Assembly: GCA_002415785.1 (NCBI GenBank)
Contig: DIAJ01000043.1
Location: forward strand, 1 to 7,301
Direction: 5' to 3'
DNA length: 7,301 nucleotides
DNA from: Flavobacteriales bacterium UBA5081
Lineage (GTDB): Bacteria; Bacteroidota; Bacteroidia; Flavobacteriales_E; Vicingaceae
Position numbers and translations under genes: made by a program. Shown here piece by piece: positions 1 through 6,602 of this stretch (positions are counted from its first letter, which is position 1; every line of letters starts with the position of its first letter). The notes under the pieces were generated by a model that was given only the letters and a program-made list of their open reading frames with translations, did not search any database and had not been told where the DNA came from.

Positions 1-4
1 TTTG

Positions 5-35
5 TTTACTTTTTTCATCAATGGAAAAAAGTAAA
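5..35. terminator. 12-bp perfect inverted repeat, possible terminator of an upstream gene
   Basis: Arm 5-16 (TTTACTTTTTTC) is the exact reverse complement of arm 24-35 (GAAAAAAGTAAA), with a 7-nt loop at 17-23. The stem is mostly A-T and is not followed by a clean T-run on either strand. A classical intrinsic terminator is therefore not certain. It may end transcription of a gene lying left of the window, or simply separate that gene from the reductase at 124. Confidence 0.45.
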
Positions 36-123
36 GACAGTTTACTGAAAAAAATATTTTAGTTGTTCACAAATCAATATAGGTAAATAAGCGGATATTC
101 ATTTTTAACTTAAAAAAATAAAC

Positions 124-1164
124 ATGCAAACAATTTTACTCACAGGGGGAACCGGCTATTTAGGAGCATGGACAGCAAAGTATTTATTGGAAAAAGGATA
201 CACACTACGTTTGGCTGTTCGTAATAAAACGCGAACGGAGAAATATGACTTTCTACAAAAAATCGCCGATCAAAGTAAAGGAACCTTAGAAGTTTGGGAG
301 GCTAATTTATTAGAGCAAAACTCCTACCATCAAGCAGCGGAAGGAGCGGATGCCATTATTCACATGGCTTCTCCATTTACCTTGCGTTTCGAAGATGCAA
401 AAAAAGACCTTATTCAGCCGGCTTTGGAAGGAACAAGAAATGTGTTAGCTGCTGCAAATGCTTCTACTACGGTTCATAAAGTGGTGCTTACCTCATCCGT
501 GGCTGCCATTCATGGCGACAACATCGATCAAAAAGAAAAGAATATTGATGTTCTTAATGAAGCCCACTTCAACGAATCAAGTTCAGTCAATCATCAACCC
601 TACTCTTACTCCAAAGTATTGGCGGAAAAAGAAGCTTGGAAAATAGCCGAAGCCCAAAGCAAATGGAAATTAGTAGTGATCAACCCTTCTTTTGTTATGG
701 GACCATCATTGAGCAAGCATTCAGACTCGGAGAGTTTAGCTTTTATGCAAGATATGCTCAGCGGAAAATACCGCATGGGAGCACCGGATATAATGTTTGG
801 TTTTGTGGATGTACGCGATGTGGCTAAAGCACATTTATTGGCTTTAGAAAAGCCAAATGCCGAAGGCAGGCATTTATTAGCCGAGCGAACGGCTTCCGTT
901 TTAGACTTGGTGGAGCTGTTAAAAGAAAAATATGGCAATCAATACAAATTGCCTTTAATGAAAGCACCCAAATGGTTGCTTTTACTGATTGCACCACTCT
1001 TTGGTTTAAAGCGAAAATTCGTTCAACGCAATGTGGGACATCAAATCAATCTAGATGCCTCCAAAAGTCGGGAGAAATTGGGTTTAAGCTACCGCCCGCT
1101 TGAGGAAACGCTAGGCGATATGGTGGAGCAGATGGAGAAGGACGAAATGGTGTTTACTTCTTGA
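124..1164 (+). CDS. NAD(P)-dependent SDR-family reductase (dihydroflavonol-4-reductase / aldehyde reductase-like)
   Basis: A 346-residue protein of the extended short-chain dehydrogenase/reductase family, expected to be cytosolic. The N-terminal Rossmann fold shows the GxxGxxG nucleotide loop at G8, G11 and G14 (TGGTGYLG). R33 after the second strand (AVRNK) favours NADPH. T123-S125 supplies the catalytic serine region, and Y160-S-Y-S-K164 is the YxxxK catalytic pair. The NPSFVMGP segment at 187-194 and FVDVRDVAKAHLLAL at 227-241 are typical of the DFR / aldehyde reductase branch of the epimerase family. The length matches the family, so it appears complete. The ATG at 124 follows an A-rich leader without a Shine-Dalgarno, as usual in Bacteroidota. 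The substrate, probably a ketone or aldehyde, cannot be read from the sequence. No operon partner is evident: the next gene is about 195 bp away. Confidence 0.9.
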   Translation: MQTILLTGGTGYLGAWTAKYLLEKGYTLRLAVRNKTRTEKYDFLQKIADQSKGTLEVWEANLLEQNSYHQAAEGADAIIHMASPFTLRFEDAKKDLIQPALEGTRNVLAAANASTTVHKVVLTSSVAAIHGDNIDQKEKNIDVLNEAHFNESSSVNHQPYSYSKVLAEKEAWKIAEAQSKWKLVVINPSFVMGPSLSKHSDSESLAFMQDMLSGKYRMGAPDIMFGFVDVRDVAKAHLLALEKPNAEGRHLLAERTASVLDLVELLKEKYGNQYKLPLMKAPKWLLLLIAPLFGLKRKFVQRNVGHQINLDASKSREKLGLSYRPLEETLGDMVEQMEKDEMVFTS

Positions 1165-1265
1165 TTCGTTAGTTACAAATATTGAGATTACAGTTGATTT
1201 ATTTGAGAAGCAAGAGCTGACTGGAAAAGGATAAAAGTAAAAAGTGATCTCAATTTTCCATTCCA

Positions 1266-1286
1266 ATTTGAGATTTGGGATTTGAA
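1266..1286. repeat. three tandem heptamers ATTTGRR
   Basis: In the gap between the reductase and the membrane-protein gene, ATTTGAG (1266-1272), ATTTGGG (1273-1279) and ATTTGAA (1280-1286) follow one another directly. This is a simple slippage-type microrepeat with no function that I can assign. Confidence 0.45.
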
Positions 1287-1358
1287 ATTCCTCTAAAGTC
1301 TAACTTCTGATCATTTTCATTATCTTGTTCGCCTATTTTGATCACAGCTACCCTACCC

Positions 1359-1847
1359 ATGTCAGATTTAAGATTCCGACCCAGATTTCAATTGTTTTTA
1401 AATGAAGATGAAAACGCTATTATTGATAGAATTAAAAAAGCATTGACTGAAAATAATCCTGAAGCCCTGAAAGGCAAGTTAAAGCACAAACATCTACTCA
1501 TTCGGGTAAATCCGACCAAAAAGCACTTTTGGTCGCCCACTTTAGACATTAGTTTTGAAAAAATGGAAGATGGTCAAACCCAAATGCGCTGCTTGTTGGC
1601 ACCGGAAGCAACCGTTTGGACGATGTTTATGTTTGCTTATACCATTGCTGCATTTGGCGCATTTATCGGTTTGATGATCGGCAGTTCGCAAATGCAATTG
1701 GAACACAATCCTTGGGGTTTTTGGTTGGCTACAGCTTGTACCGTACTAGGTTTATTGCTTTTTTTCATTGCACAGTTTGGTAAAAAGTTAGCCAAAGATG
1801 AAATGGTGAGTATGAAGGAGTTTATTGTGAAGGCAGTTGAAGAATGA
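1359..1847 (+). CDS. conserved hypothetical membrane protein with two transmembrane helices
   Basis: A 162-residue protein from ATG 1359 (MSDLRFRPRF). The same frame is open back to a TTG at 1338, but the seven extra residues add nothing recognisable, so I prefer the ATG. Residues 1-85 form a soluble, charged domain with HFWSPTLDISFE near 56-67. Two hydrophobic helices follow at about 86-109 (TVWTMFMFAYTIAAFG onward) and 119-140 (WGFWLATACTVLGLLLFF), then a short charged tail. The layout places the N-terminal domain and the tail on the same side of the membrane, probably cytoplasmic. It resembles uncharacterised Bacteroidota proteins with a small globular domain before a hairpin of two helices. 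I do not know its function. The toxin gene at 1879-2196 converges on it with about 30 bp between the stop codons. Confidence 0.75.
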   Translation: MSDLRFRPRFQLFLNEDENAIIDRIKKALTENNPEALKGKLKHKHLLIRVNPTKKHFWSPTLDISFEKMEDGQTQMRCLLAPEATVWTMFMFAYTIAAFGAFIGLMIGSSQMQLEHNPWGFWLATACTVLGLLLFFIAQFGKKLAKDEMVSMKEFIVKAVEE

Positions 1848-1878
1848 GAATGTCAAATTTATTTGATAAATTAATAAT

Positions 1879-2196
1879 CTATTTATTTCGTTGAATCTTT
1901 ATTGGACTTTGTCTAGTATCAAAAACATCGTGTATTTCAACTCGATTTTTATTCTCATTGATCCAGTAAATAATTTTATAGTTTTTAAAAACCAAATACC
2001 TAAACTTTTCTTCTCTAGTAATTAAAAAGTCTTCTGTTTGTCCAATTTTTGCTTGAGACTTTAATTTCAACGACTCATTGTAAATCCCTTCAATAATTCT
2101 TTTAGAAACCCTAGCACCTGCCTTCTTACGATAATAATCATAAATACTTTCTAATTCCTTCTGAGCAAATTCAGTCCAATATAACCTCAATCCCAC
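1879..2196 (-). CDS. RelE/ParE-family toxin
   Basis: A 105-residue protein with the full ParE/RelE toxin pattern. The helix at 9-27 (EFAQKELESIYDYYRKKAG) is followed by the strand region FRYLVFKNYKIIYWI at 65-79 and ends with VFDTRQSP at 91-98, characteristic of the ParE branch. In this family toxins act on DNA gyrase (ParE) or on ribosome-bound mRNA (RelE). The sequence looks closer to ParE, but the target is not proven. The start is GTG at 2196, inside the end of the antitoxin gene (10-bp overlap), giving translational coupling. The protein is complete in length and has no obvious inactivating change. It is the second gene of a minus-strand operon with the antitoxin. Confidence 0.88.
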   Translation of the reverse strand: MGLRLYWTEFAQKELESIYDYYRKKAGARVSKRIIEGIYNESLKLKSQAKIGQTEDFLITREEKFRYLVFKNYKIIYWINENKNRVEIHDVFDTRQSPIKIQRNK

Positions 2197-2429
2197 TGAT
2201 CAATCTTGGCTTTTAATTCGCTTGCTTCTATTAATCGACCATTTTTCGAGTCTTCCATAGATTGGTCAATCCTAGCGTTGAACTCCTCAACAGTCATTGG
2301 TTTAAAGCCTTCTTCTTCGTACTTCTTGTTTTCTTTACTCAATATCTTTTCGAGTTTTAAAATTACTTCCTCGCTTTGAACTTTTAAAAACTCTTGAATG
2401 AGCTCTAATTTTCTTGTCTGCAAATCCAT
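2187..2429 (-). CDS. antitoxin of the RelE/ParE module
   Basis: An 80-residue acidic protein directly upstream of the toxin. Residues 1-35 form a predicted helix (LELIQEFLKVQSEEVILKLE), probably for dimerisation or folding. The C-terminal half contains EEFNARIDQSMEDSKNGRL and ends in ELKAKIDQW. This pattern matches the small addiction-module antitoxins paired with ParE/RelE toxins in Bacteroidota, whose C-terminal segment wraps the toxin. I see no clear ribbon-helix-helix or helix-turn-helix DNA-binding domain, so autoregulation is uncertain. The order antitoxin-toxin with a 10-bp overlap supports the assignment. ATG 2429 lies just downstream of two candidate -7 elements. Confidence 0.82.
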   Translation of the reverse strand: MDLQTRKLELIQEFLKVQSEEVILKLEKILSKENKKYEEEGFKPMTVEEFNARIDQSMEDSKNGRLIEASELKAKIDQWD

Positions 2430-2446
2430 TTTATTCAGGCTTTTAT

Positions 2447-2462
2447 CAAAAATACAAATTTA
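2447..2462 (-). promoter_or_regulatory. candidate promoter of the antitoxin-toxin operon
   Basis: On the minus strand two adjacent matches to the Bacteroidota -7 element TAnnTTTG occur: TAAATTTG (2462-2455) and TATTTTTG (2454-2447). Initiation about 7 nt downstream would leave a 10-20 nt leader before ATG 2429. I see no TTG -33 element at the usual 17-23 nt spacing, so the call rests on the -7 matches and position alone. Confidence 0.4.
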
Positions 2463-2535
2463 ACCCTTTAATTTTACTAGTATTCATTACAAATTTTATC
2501 TCTCACTTTTCAGCCCACTCACTTTTTACACCAAC

Positions 2536-2581
2536 GGTTTGACAAAACCATAAAAACGAACTTTCTTTACATCGAAAGAAA
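2536..2581 (+). promoter_or_regulatory. two small stem-loops in the leader of the DUF4260 gene
   Basis: GGTTT (2536-2540) pairs with AAACC (2545-2549) around a 4-nt loop. TTTCTTT (2562-2568) pairs with AAAGAAA (2575-2581) around 6 nt, ending 11 nt before ATG 2593. They could affect translation or serve as protein-binding dyads. Short AT-rich stems also arise by chance. Confidence 0.25.
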
Positions 2582-2592
2582 ACACAACAGTT

Positions 2593-2943
2593 ATGAAAGT
2601 TAGTTTGAGAATCGAAGAGTTTGCGCAATTCCTTTTAGCCATTTTTTTATTTTCACAAATCGAAATGGCTTGGTGGTGGTACTTAGTCTTATTTTTTGCC
2701 CCTGACATTGGTATGATCGGCTATGTGGTAAACACAACCATTGGTGCAAAAACATATAACCTCTTTCACCACAAAGGAATTGCCATCATGCTGTATTTAA
2801 TCGGTTTACTCCTTGAAAATCCTTGGCTGGCTTTTAGCGGACTCTTGCTGTTTGGCCATGCTGCCTTCGACCGCATTTTTGGCTTTGGCCTCAAATACCC
2901 CGATGATTTTAAACACACGCATTTGGGATGGATGGGGAAGTGA
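2593..2943 (+). CDS. DUF4260-family integral membrane protein
   Basis: A 116-residue, very hydrophobic protein that I recognise as the DUF4260 family. Hydrophobic segments lie at about 11-22, 27-47, 63-75 and 79-92. Family-typical motifs are APDIGMIGY (36-44), NLFHHKG (56-62) and the C-terminal FDRIFGFGLKYPDDFKHTHLG (92-112). The conserved histidines H59, H60, H108 and H110 and the aspartates could line a polar site near the membrane surface, but no biochemical role is established to my knowledge. It appears complete, from ATG 2593 to the usual terminal LGWMGK. It is divergent from the antitoxin operon. The serine-hydrolase gene follows on the same strand after 59 bp, so co-transcription is possible. 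Confidence 0.88.
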   Translation: MKVSLRIEEFAQFLLAIFLFSQIEMAWWWYLVLFFAPDIGMIGYVVNTTIGAKTYNLFHHKGIAIMLYLIGLLLENPWLAFSGLLLFGHAAFDRIFGFGLKYPDDFKHTHLGWMGK

Positions 2944-3002
2944 AAAGAAAGGTTTTGGATAAAAAGAGAATTACGTAAACTAGGTATTTGATAAAAAAAG
3001 CA

Positions 3003-4133
3003 ATGAAACAAATATTCATCATAATTATTCTTTTTTCGTTGACGGCTTGTTCTCAGCAAGACAAAACAGCCTTCGATCCGCCCCATGACCTTAAGGACGG
3101 CTGGAGCATTTCGAAACCGGAAGTAGCAGGCTTTGATCGGCAAATGTTGGAAGAATCCATCGGCAATGCTTCAACTGAAAATTCAAAACTTGACGCCATT
3201 GTAATTGCCCGGGACGGAAAGCTAATTGTCGACCAATATTTTAATGGTTATGCTCCGGACAAACTCCACAAAATTTGGTCAATTACAAAATCAGTTACGG
3301 GAACAGCCCTCGGTATTGCCGTAGATAAGAAGCTACTTGCTGCAGAAGACAGCATTTACAAACACCTTGGACCCTACAGGCCTTATTTGGATTCAGCTGC
3401 GCGCTCAATAACGATTGAACATTTAATCACCATGACGAGTGGAATTGAATGGGTTTCCCTCGGTGGACCGGGAACTTCCGGATTCGAGCTCCCCTACTCC
3501 AAGGATTGGATCAAGTTCATTTTAAATCAACCACATACAAACACCCCCGGAGAAGTTTATAACTATTCAGACGCCAACACCTTGCTATTGGCTCTCATCA
3601 TGAAGAACGCAAGCAAGCAAGAGGTTCATCAATTCTCCAAACAATACCTTTTTGAACCCTTAGGAATTACGCACTACGAATGGGATACACAAAGTGAGTT
3701 TTGGACAAAAACAGCAGGTAATGAATTGCCGGGAGCTAAAATTCCCGCTGAGATCGAATACAAAAAGCCCTTTGCCGATCTGACAAATACAGCTTCAGGC
3801 CTAAGGATGCGGCCAAGAGACCTCTGTAAATTCGGACAACTGTACCTCAACAATGGCAAGTGGAATCAGCAGCAAGTTGTGAATAAGGAATGGATCGAAG
3901 CTTCAACAAAACCGCATTTCGGGAATAAAGACTATGGATACCATTGGAGACTGATGAGCTCTCAGGATAAAGCCTGCTATTATGCAACGGGCTTTGGCCT
4001 TCAACGGATTTTTGTATTCCCAACGCTCGAGCTTGTGGTTGTACTGACTCAACACCACTACGAAACAATGCCGGAAGGAGACAAGCTTACGAAGAAGCTT
4101 TTGGATGACCTACTATTGGCAATAAAAGAATAA
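3003..4133 (+). CDS. serine hydrolase lipoprotein, beta-lactamase class C / CubicO fold
   Basis: A 376-residue protein from ATG 3003. The frame is open back to TTG 2988, but the ATG gives a clean lipoprotein signal: MKQ, a hydrophobic run, and lipobox L13-T-A-C16. It should therefore be exported and lipid-anchored. The catalytic SxxK motif is S93-I-T-K96 (WSITKSVTG). The second motif is Y188-S-D190 (YNYSDANT), the YSD variant of YxN seen in many CubicO-type hydrolases. The region YYATGFGLQRIFVFP (326-340) corresponds to the third motif (K/HxG position, G330) and its following strand. Family members hydrolyse esters, amides or D-amino acid peptides, and true antibiotic resistance is not implied. 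The substrate is unknown. It appears complete and looks less AT-rich than the two genes to its right. Confidence 0.9.
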   Translation: MKQIFIIIILFSLTACSQQDKTAFDPPHDLKDGWSISKPEVAGFDRQMLEESIGNASTENSKLDAIVIARDGKLIVDQYFNGYAPDKLHKIWSITKSVTGTALGIAVDKKLLAAEDSIYKHLGPYRPYLDSAARSITIEHLITMTSGIEWVSLGGPGTSGFELPYSKDWIKFILNQPHTNTPGEVYNYSDANTLLLALIMKNASKQEVHQFSKQYLFEPLGITHYEWDTQSEFWTKTAGNELPGAKIPAEIEYKKPFADLTNTASGLRMRPRDLCKFGQLYLNNGKWNQQQVVNKEWIEASTKPHFGNKDYGYHWRLMSSQDKACYYATGFGLQRIFVFPTLELVVVLTQHHYETMPEGDKLTKKLLDDLLLAIKE

Positions 4134-4162
4134 AACGACTGTCATTCGACTTGACGGCTCCT

Positions 4163-4231
4163 TTCGGAAAGAATAGGCAGTATACCCTACTGACTGTCAA
4201 TAATTTTGTTTTTCTTTGATGGGATAAACAA
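4163..4231 (+). repeat. copy A of a duplicated 69-bp intergenic module
   Basis: Aligns without gaps to 5327-5395 at a constant offset of 1164 bp. I count 8 mismatches in 69 positions (4166, 4179-4181, 4190, 4203, 4220 and 4223). The copy ends before the alpha/beta-hydrolase gene, and the flanking sequences and downstream genes are unrelated. It contains the TGACTGTCA dyad, a TAnnTTTG element and the pyrimidine-rich stretch TTTTGTTTTTCTTTGA. An octamer at its end, ATAAACAA (4224-4231), is repeated at 4234-4241. The conservation points to a shared regulatory or insertion role. Confidence 0.85.
4190..4208 (+). promoter_or_regulatory. candidate promoter and operator of the alpha/beta-hydrolase gene
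   Basis: TGACTGTCA (4191-4199) is a dyad TGAC-T-GTCA, directly followed by TAATTTTG (4201-4208), an exact TAnnTTTG match. Both are retained in the second module copy, although the two variable bases differ. No TTG -33 box is present at normal spacing, so a regulator bound at the dyad may activate or block transcription. The implied leader to ATG 4290 is about 75 nt. Confidence 0.45.
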
Positions 4232-4289
4232 CTATAAACAATACATAAGCACCTGTGGCAATACGATTGTTGGCCCTTATTCAACCATT

Positions 4290-5246
4290 ATGAAGCACTT
4301 CATATTAATATCAGCGATCCTATTCAATACAATTTGTTTTGGCCAAAAATTAGAAAAGGTAATTGTTAGCGAAACAGACCCTCACAATTTTTATATCAAT
4401 GATGGAGATTCAACTCAACTATACTATTACCAAATTATTCCGAAAGAAAAGCCTGTTGGAGTACTAACGATTTTTCCCAGTGGTGGTGAGACAATTGAAA
4501 ACCTTCTGAAACAAATTACCCTTCATCAAGTTGCATCCAATAACAATTTACTTGTTATAATCCCTTCCTACAATTGGGGCACTTTTCAACGGATTCCCGA
4601 TATAGCATTTATAGATGGCATATTTAAACAAGTAGTATCCGAACATCAAATTGCTAAGGAAAACTTTATTTTATGCGGCTTATCTAATGGTGGCATGATG
4701 TCATTAACGTATGGAATAACAGCTGTGCGAGACAGCAGTACTTACATCAGCCCAAAAGGCATTATTGGAATAGACCCTCCGCTGGATTATGCTCGTTTTT
4801 ACAACTATTGCGAACGTGAAATAAGTCGAAACTTTTCAGAAGCAGGAGTAGCTGAAGCTAAATGGCTGCTTAATGTTTATAATCAGATTTATGGTGGTTC
4901 TCCGGAAGAACAGCCCCAAAATTACATTGATGCTTCCATTTTTTCTTTTGGGGTAAAAGATGGAGGAAACGCCAAATACCTGAACAATACAGCGATTAGA
5001 ATGCACTCTGATCTAAACCTAGATTATTTACTAAACCAACGAAAACGCGATTTATACGATTGGAACGGAATTGACATCGTTGCATTTGTTAATCAATTGA
5101 AAATTAATGGGAATAAAAACGCTGAAGTCATAATCACTCAAAACAAAGGAGTTCGGCTTGACGGAACGAAGCACCCCCATTCTTGGTCAATCATGGATAC
5201 CCAGGATACCATGCAATGGATTTTAAAGTTAATCGCTAACAACTGA
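4290..5246 (+). CDS. secreted alpha/beta-hydrolase (esterase-like)
   Basis: A 318-residue protein from ATG 4290. The frame is open back to TTG 4206, but that point lies inside the duplicated promoter module, and the ATG begins a proper signal peptide (MKHFILISAILFNTICFGQ), with cleavage probably near residue 19. The fold signature is G130-L-S132-N-G134 (ILCGLSNGG), the GxSxG nucleophile elbow. An oxyanion-type loop PSGGE lies at 63-67 and a C-terminal histidine cluster H295-P-H297-S-W at the usual catalytic His position. The acid residue is not certain. The arrangement resembles esterase / PHB depolymerase-like hydrolases, but I cannot name the substrate. It probably works in the periplasm or outside the cell. 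Upstream is module copy A and downstream is module copy B. It looks more AT-rich than the lipoprotein gene before it. Confidence 0.8.
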   Translation: MKHFILISAILFNTICFGQKLEKVIVSETDPHNFYINDGDSTQLYYYQIIPKEKPVGVLTIFPSGGETIENLLKQITLHQVASNNNLLVIIPSYNWGTFQRIPDIAFIDGIFKQVVSEHQIAKENFILCGLSNGGMMSLTYGITAVRDSSTYISPKGIIGIDPPLDYARFYNYCEREISRNFSEAGVAEAKWLLNVYNQIYGGSPEEQPQNYIDASIFSFGVKDGGNAKYLNNTAIRMHSDLNLDYLLNQRKRDLYDWNGIDIVAFVNQLKINGNKNAEVIITQNKGVRLDGTKHPHSWSIMDTQDTMQWILKLIANN

Positions 5247-5272
5247 GTAGAAAACTCATTCCCCTTAAAAAG

Positions 5273-5335
5273 GAAAACAGCCTTTTCAGAAAGAAAAACA
5301 GCCGGTTCAGAAAGTATTTAGGCCGGTTCAGAAAG
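5273..5335 (+). repeat. three tandem 21-bp units
   Basis: Units 5273-5293, 5294-5314 and 5315-5335 are each 21 bp and all end in TTCAGAAAG. Units 2 and 3 share GCCGGTTCAGAAAG (with GGCC before it in unit 3), and units 1 and 2 share AAAACAGCC. The last unit runs into module copy B. Upstream of copy A only one degenerate equivalent is visible, ending at 4171. A 21-bp period is two helical turns, so the units place their shared bases on one DNA face, as expected for tandem protein-binding sites. Slippage expansion is the plain alternative. Confidence 0.8.
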
Positions 5336-5395
5336 AATAGGCTAGATACCCTATTGACTGTCAATATTTTTGTTTTTCTTTGAAGGAATAAACAA
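5327..5395 (+). repeat. copy B of the duplicated 69-bp intergenic module
   Basis: Gap-free match to 4163-4231 (61 of 69 identical), located between the alpha/beta-hydrolase and nuclease genes. The identity begins inside the third 21-bp unit and ends at ATAAACAA (5388-5395), after which the two leaders diverge. Copy B has the more symmetric dyad. Confidence 0.85.
5354..5372 (+). promoter_or_regulatory. candidate promoter and operator of the nuclease gene
   Basis: TTGACTGTCAA (5354-5364) is a perfect 11-bp dyad around a central T, abutting TATTTTTG (5365-5372), an exact TAnnTTTG match. The implied leader to ATG 5445 is about 66 nt. As in copy A, no TTG -33 box stands at the standard distance, which fits a regulated promoter. 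Confidence 0.45.
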
Positions 5396-5444
5396 GAAAT
5401 AATCGGTGTATTAGGAATTAATTGGTTTATGGAACATTAACTAC

Positions 5445-6443
5445 ATGAAGGAATCGTTATTCACAAGAACATACAGATACAGACAAAGAGAGAACAAGAA
5501 TGAGCTTGAAAATTTATGCACAGAGATATTTGCCTATAGCTTTGAAAATGATCTGATTTTTCGAGCTGACTTCCTTCAACTTCTCGGGATGGAATTAGGT
5601 GAGGAAGCTAATGTATCAACTCAACAATATTATGAAAATATTGGTCGTCCTGACATTGAAATTATTGACAACAAAAACCATATAATTATTGAATGTAAGG
5701 TTGATGCAGAAGAGCGGGAGAACCAACTTAATGATTACCTAAAAATTTTTCAAACAAAGAAAAACAGAAAAAAACATCTAGTTTACCTAACAAAGTTTTA
5801 TGAACATAAAACTGTACAAGGGCAGGGAATAAACTACACTAACATTACTTGGGTTGACGTTAATTCATTAGCTCAAAAATCTGATAATCCAATTTTAACA
5901 GAATTCTCTTCATTTCTTAACGAAAAAAATATCTCAATGGAAAAGAACTTTAAAAGCATTGATCTGCTAAGTCTAGAAAACATCTCGAATACTATTTCAA
6001 AAATGGACGAGGTACTTGACTCAGTCAAGGAATATTTTACTAAATCTTTTGGTATGCCTTCTAAAGATTCATCAAGAAGTACACAACTAAAAAGGAATGC
6101 CTATTACAACTACAAAAACATCGGTAACCCCCACAAATACAATATTGACATTGGTTTCCAATGGTGGTTCGATGAAAACATAACTTATCTGACAATCAGA
6201 ATATACATACCTTTAGGACTTCCCACGACAGGCGAACTCACCAAGTTTTTCAAAACTGAACTGCTTCCATTAGAATGGGAATTCGAGGAAGTAGAAAACG
6301 GAAATGTCATTGGAAAATATCTAAACGTGAATGAAATAACCGCAACAAGTGAAGAGCAAATTCCTCAAATGATACAATTCCTAACTGGCAGAATTAAAGA
6401 ACTAGTAGAATTAAAGAAGAAAAACCCAAAACACTTTAAATAA
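5445..6443 (+). CDS. PD-(D/E)XK nuclease superfamily protein, putative defence protein
   Basis: A 332-residue protein from ATG 5445. Residues 15-27 (RENKNELENLCTE) give an acidic first helix. G67-R-P-D70 begins the core and I80-I-I-E83-C-K85 completes the PD-(D/E)xK signature with D70, E83 and K85. Q94-L-N-D-Y98 matches the QxxxY motif found C-terminal to the core in RecB-like nucleases. The nuclease fold probably ends near 150. A helical linker (about 165-205) leads to a C-terminal domain (about 215-325) rich in aromatic and beta residues (YYNYKNIG, GFQWWFDENITYLTIRIYI), which I do not recognise. The catalytic residues are intact, so it should be a metal-dependent nuclease acting on DNA or RNA in the cytosol. 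Its own module-type promoter, low GC, and the neighbouring CRISPR array suggest an accessory or phage-defence role, which is inference. No partner gene is adjacent. Confidence 0.8.
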   Translation: MKESLFTRTYRYRQRENKNELENLCTEIFAYSFENDLIFRADFLQLLGMELGEEANVSTQQYYENIGRPDIEIIDNKNHIIIECKVDAEERENQLNDYLKIFQTKKNRKKHLVYLTKFYEHKTVQGQGINYTNITWVDVNSLAQKSDNPILTEFSSFLNEKNISMEKNFKSIDLLSLENISNTISKMDEVLDSVKEYFTKSFGMPSKDSSRSTQLKRNAYYNYKNIGNPHKYNIDIGFQWWFDENITYLTIRIYIPLGLPTTGELTKFFKTELLPLEWEFEEVENGNVIGKYLNVNEITATSEEQIPQMIQFLTGRIKELVELKKKNPKHFK

Positions 6444-6464
6444 CAGCCCCCTAATCGACTAGAC

Positions 6465-6492
6465 AACTCCACCCTTAGGTAAGTGTGGAGTT
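6465..6492 (+). terminator. hairpin terminator of the nuclease gene
   Basis: AACTCCAC (6465-6472) pairs perfectly with GTGGAGTT (6485-6492) around a 12-nt loop, beginning 21 nt after the nuclease stop codon. Only three T bases follow the stem base, so the U-tract is weak. Position and stem strength favour a terminator or an mRNA 3' end stabiliser. Confidence 0.55.
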
Positions 6493-6499
6493 TACACCT

Positions 6500-6518
6500 A
6501 ACCAACCATTTGTTGGTT
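6500..6518. repeat. short stem-loop after the nuclease terminator
   Basis: AACCAAC (6500-6506) and GTTGGTT (6512-6518) form a perfect 7-bp stem with a 5-nt loop, 7 nt after the terminator hairpin. Two hairpins in tandem may act together as a stronger transcription stop. Confidence 0.5.
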
Positions 6519-6602
6519 CTCATGCCTTTAAACATATTGGACAACAATAATAAACATTTTTGCATATGTAAATCCAAAAAATTAATTGTTTACAAAGTGG
6601 AA

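Noticed and set aside
606..938. 110-codon open frame on the minus strand within the reductase gene
   Set aside because: It lies wholly antisense to a gene with intact catalytic motifs and has no leader or family signature.
1853..1866. Bidirectional terminator TCAAAT/ATTTGA between the membrane-protein and toxin genes
   Set aside because: The stem is six nearly all A-T pairs with a 2-nt loop, too weak to call.
2766..3143. 125-codon minus-strand frame across the DUF4260 / serine hydrolase junction
   Set aside because: It overlaps two well-supported genes on the other strand, and its product resembles no family.
4206..4289. N-terminal extension of the alpha/beta-hydrolase from TTG 4206
   Set aside because: It would begin inside the duplicated promoter module and hide the signal peptide that starts at ATG 4290.
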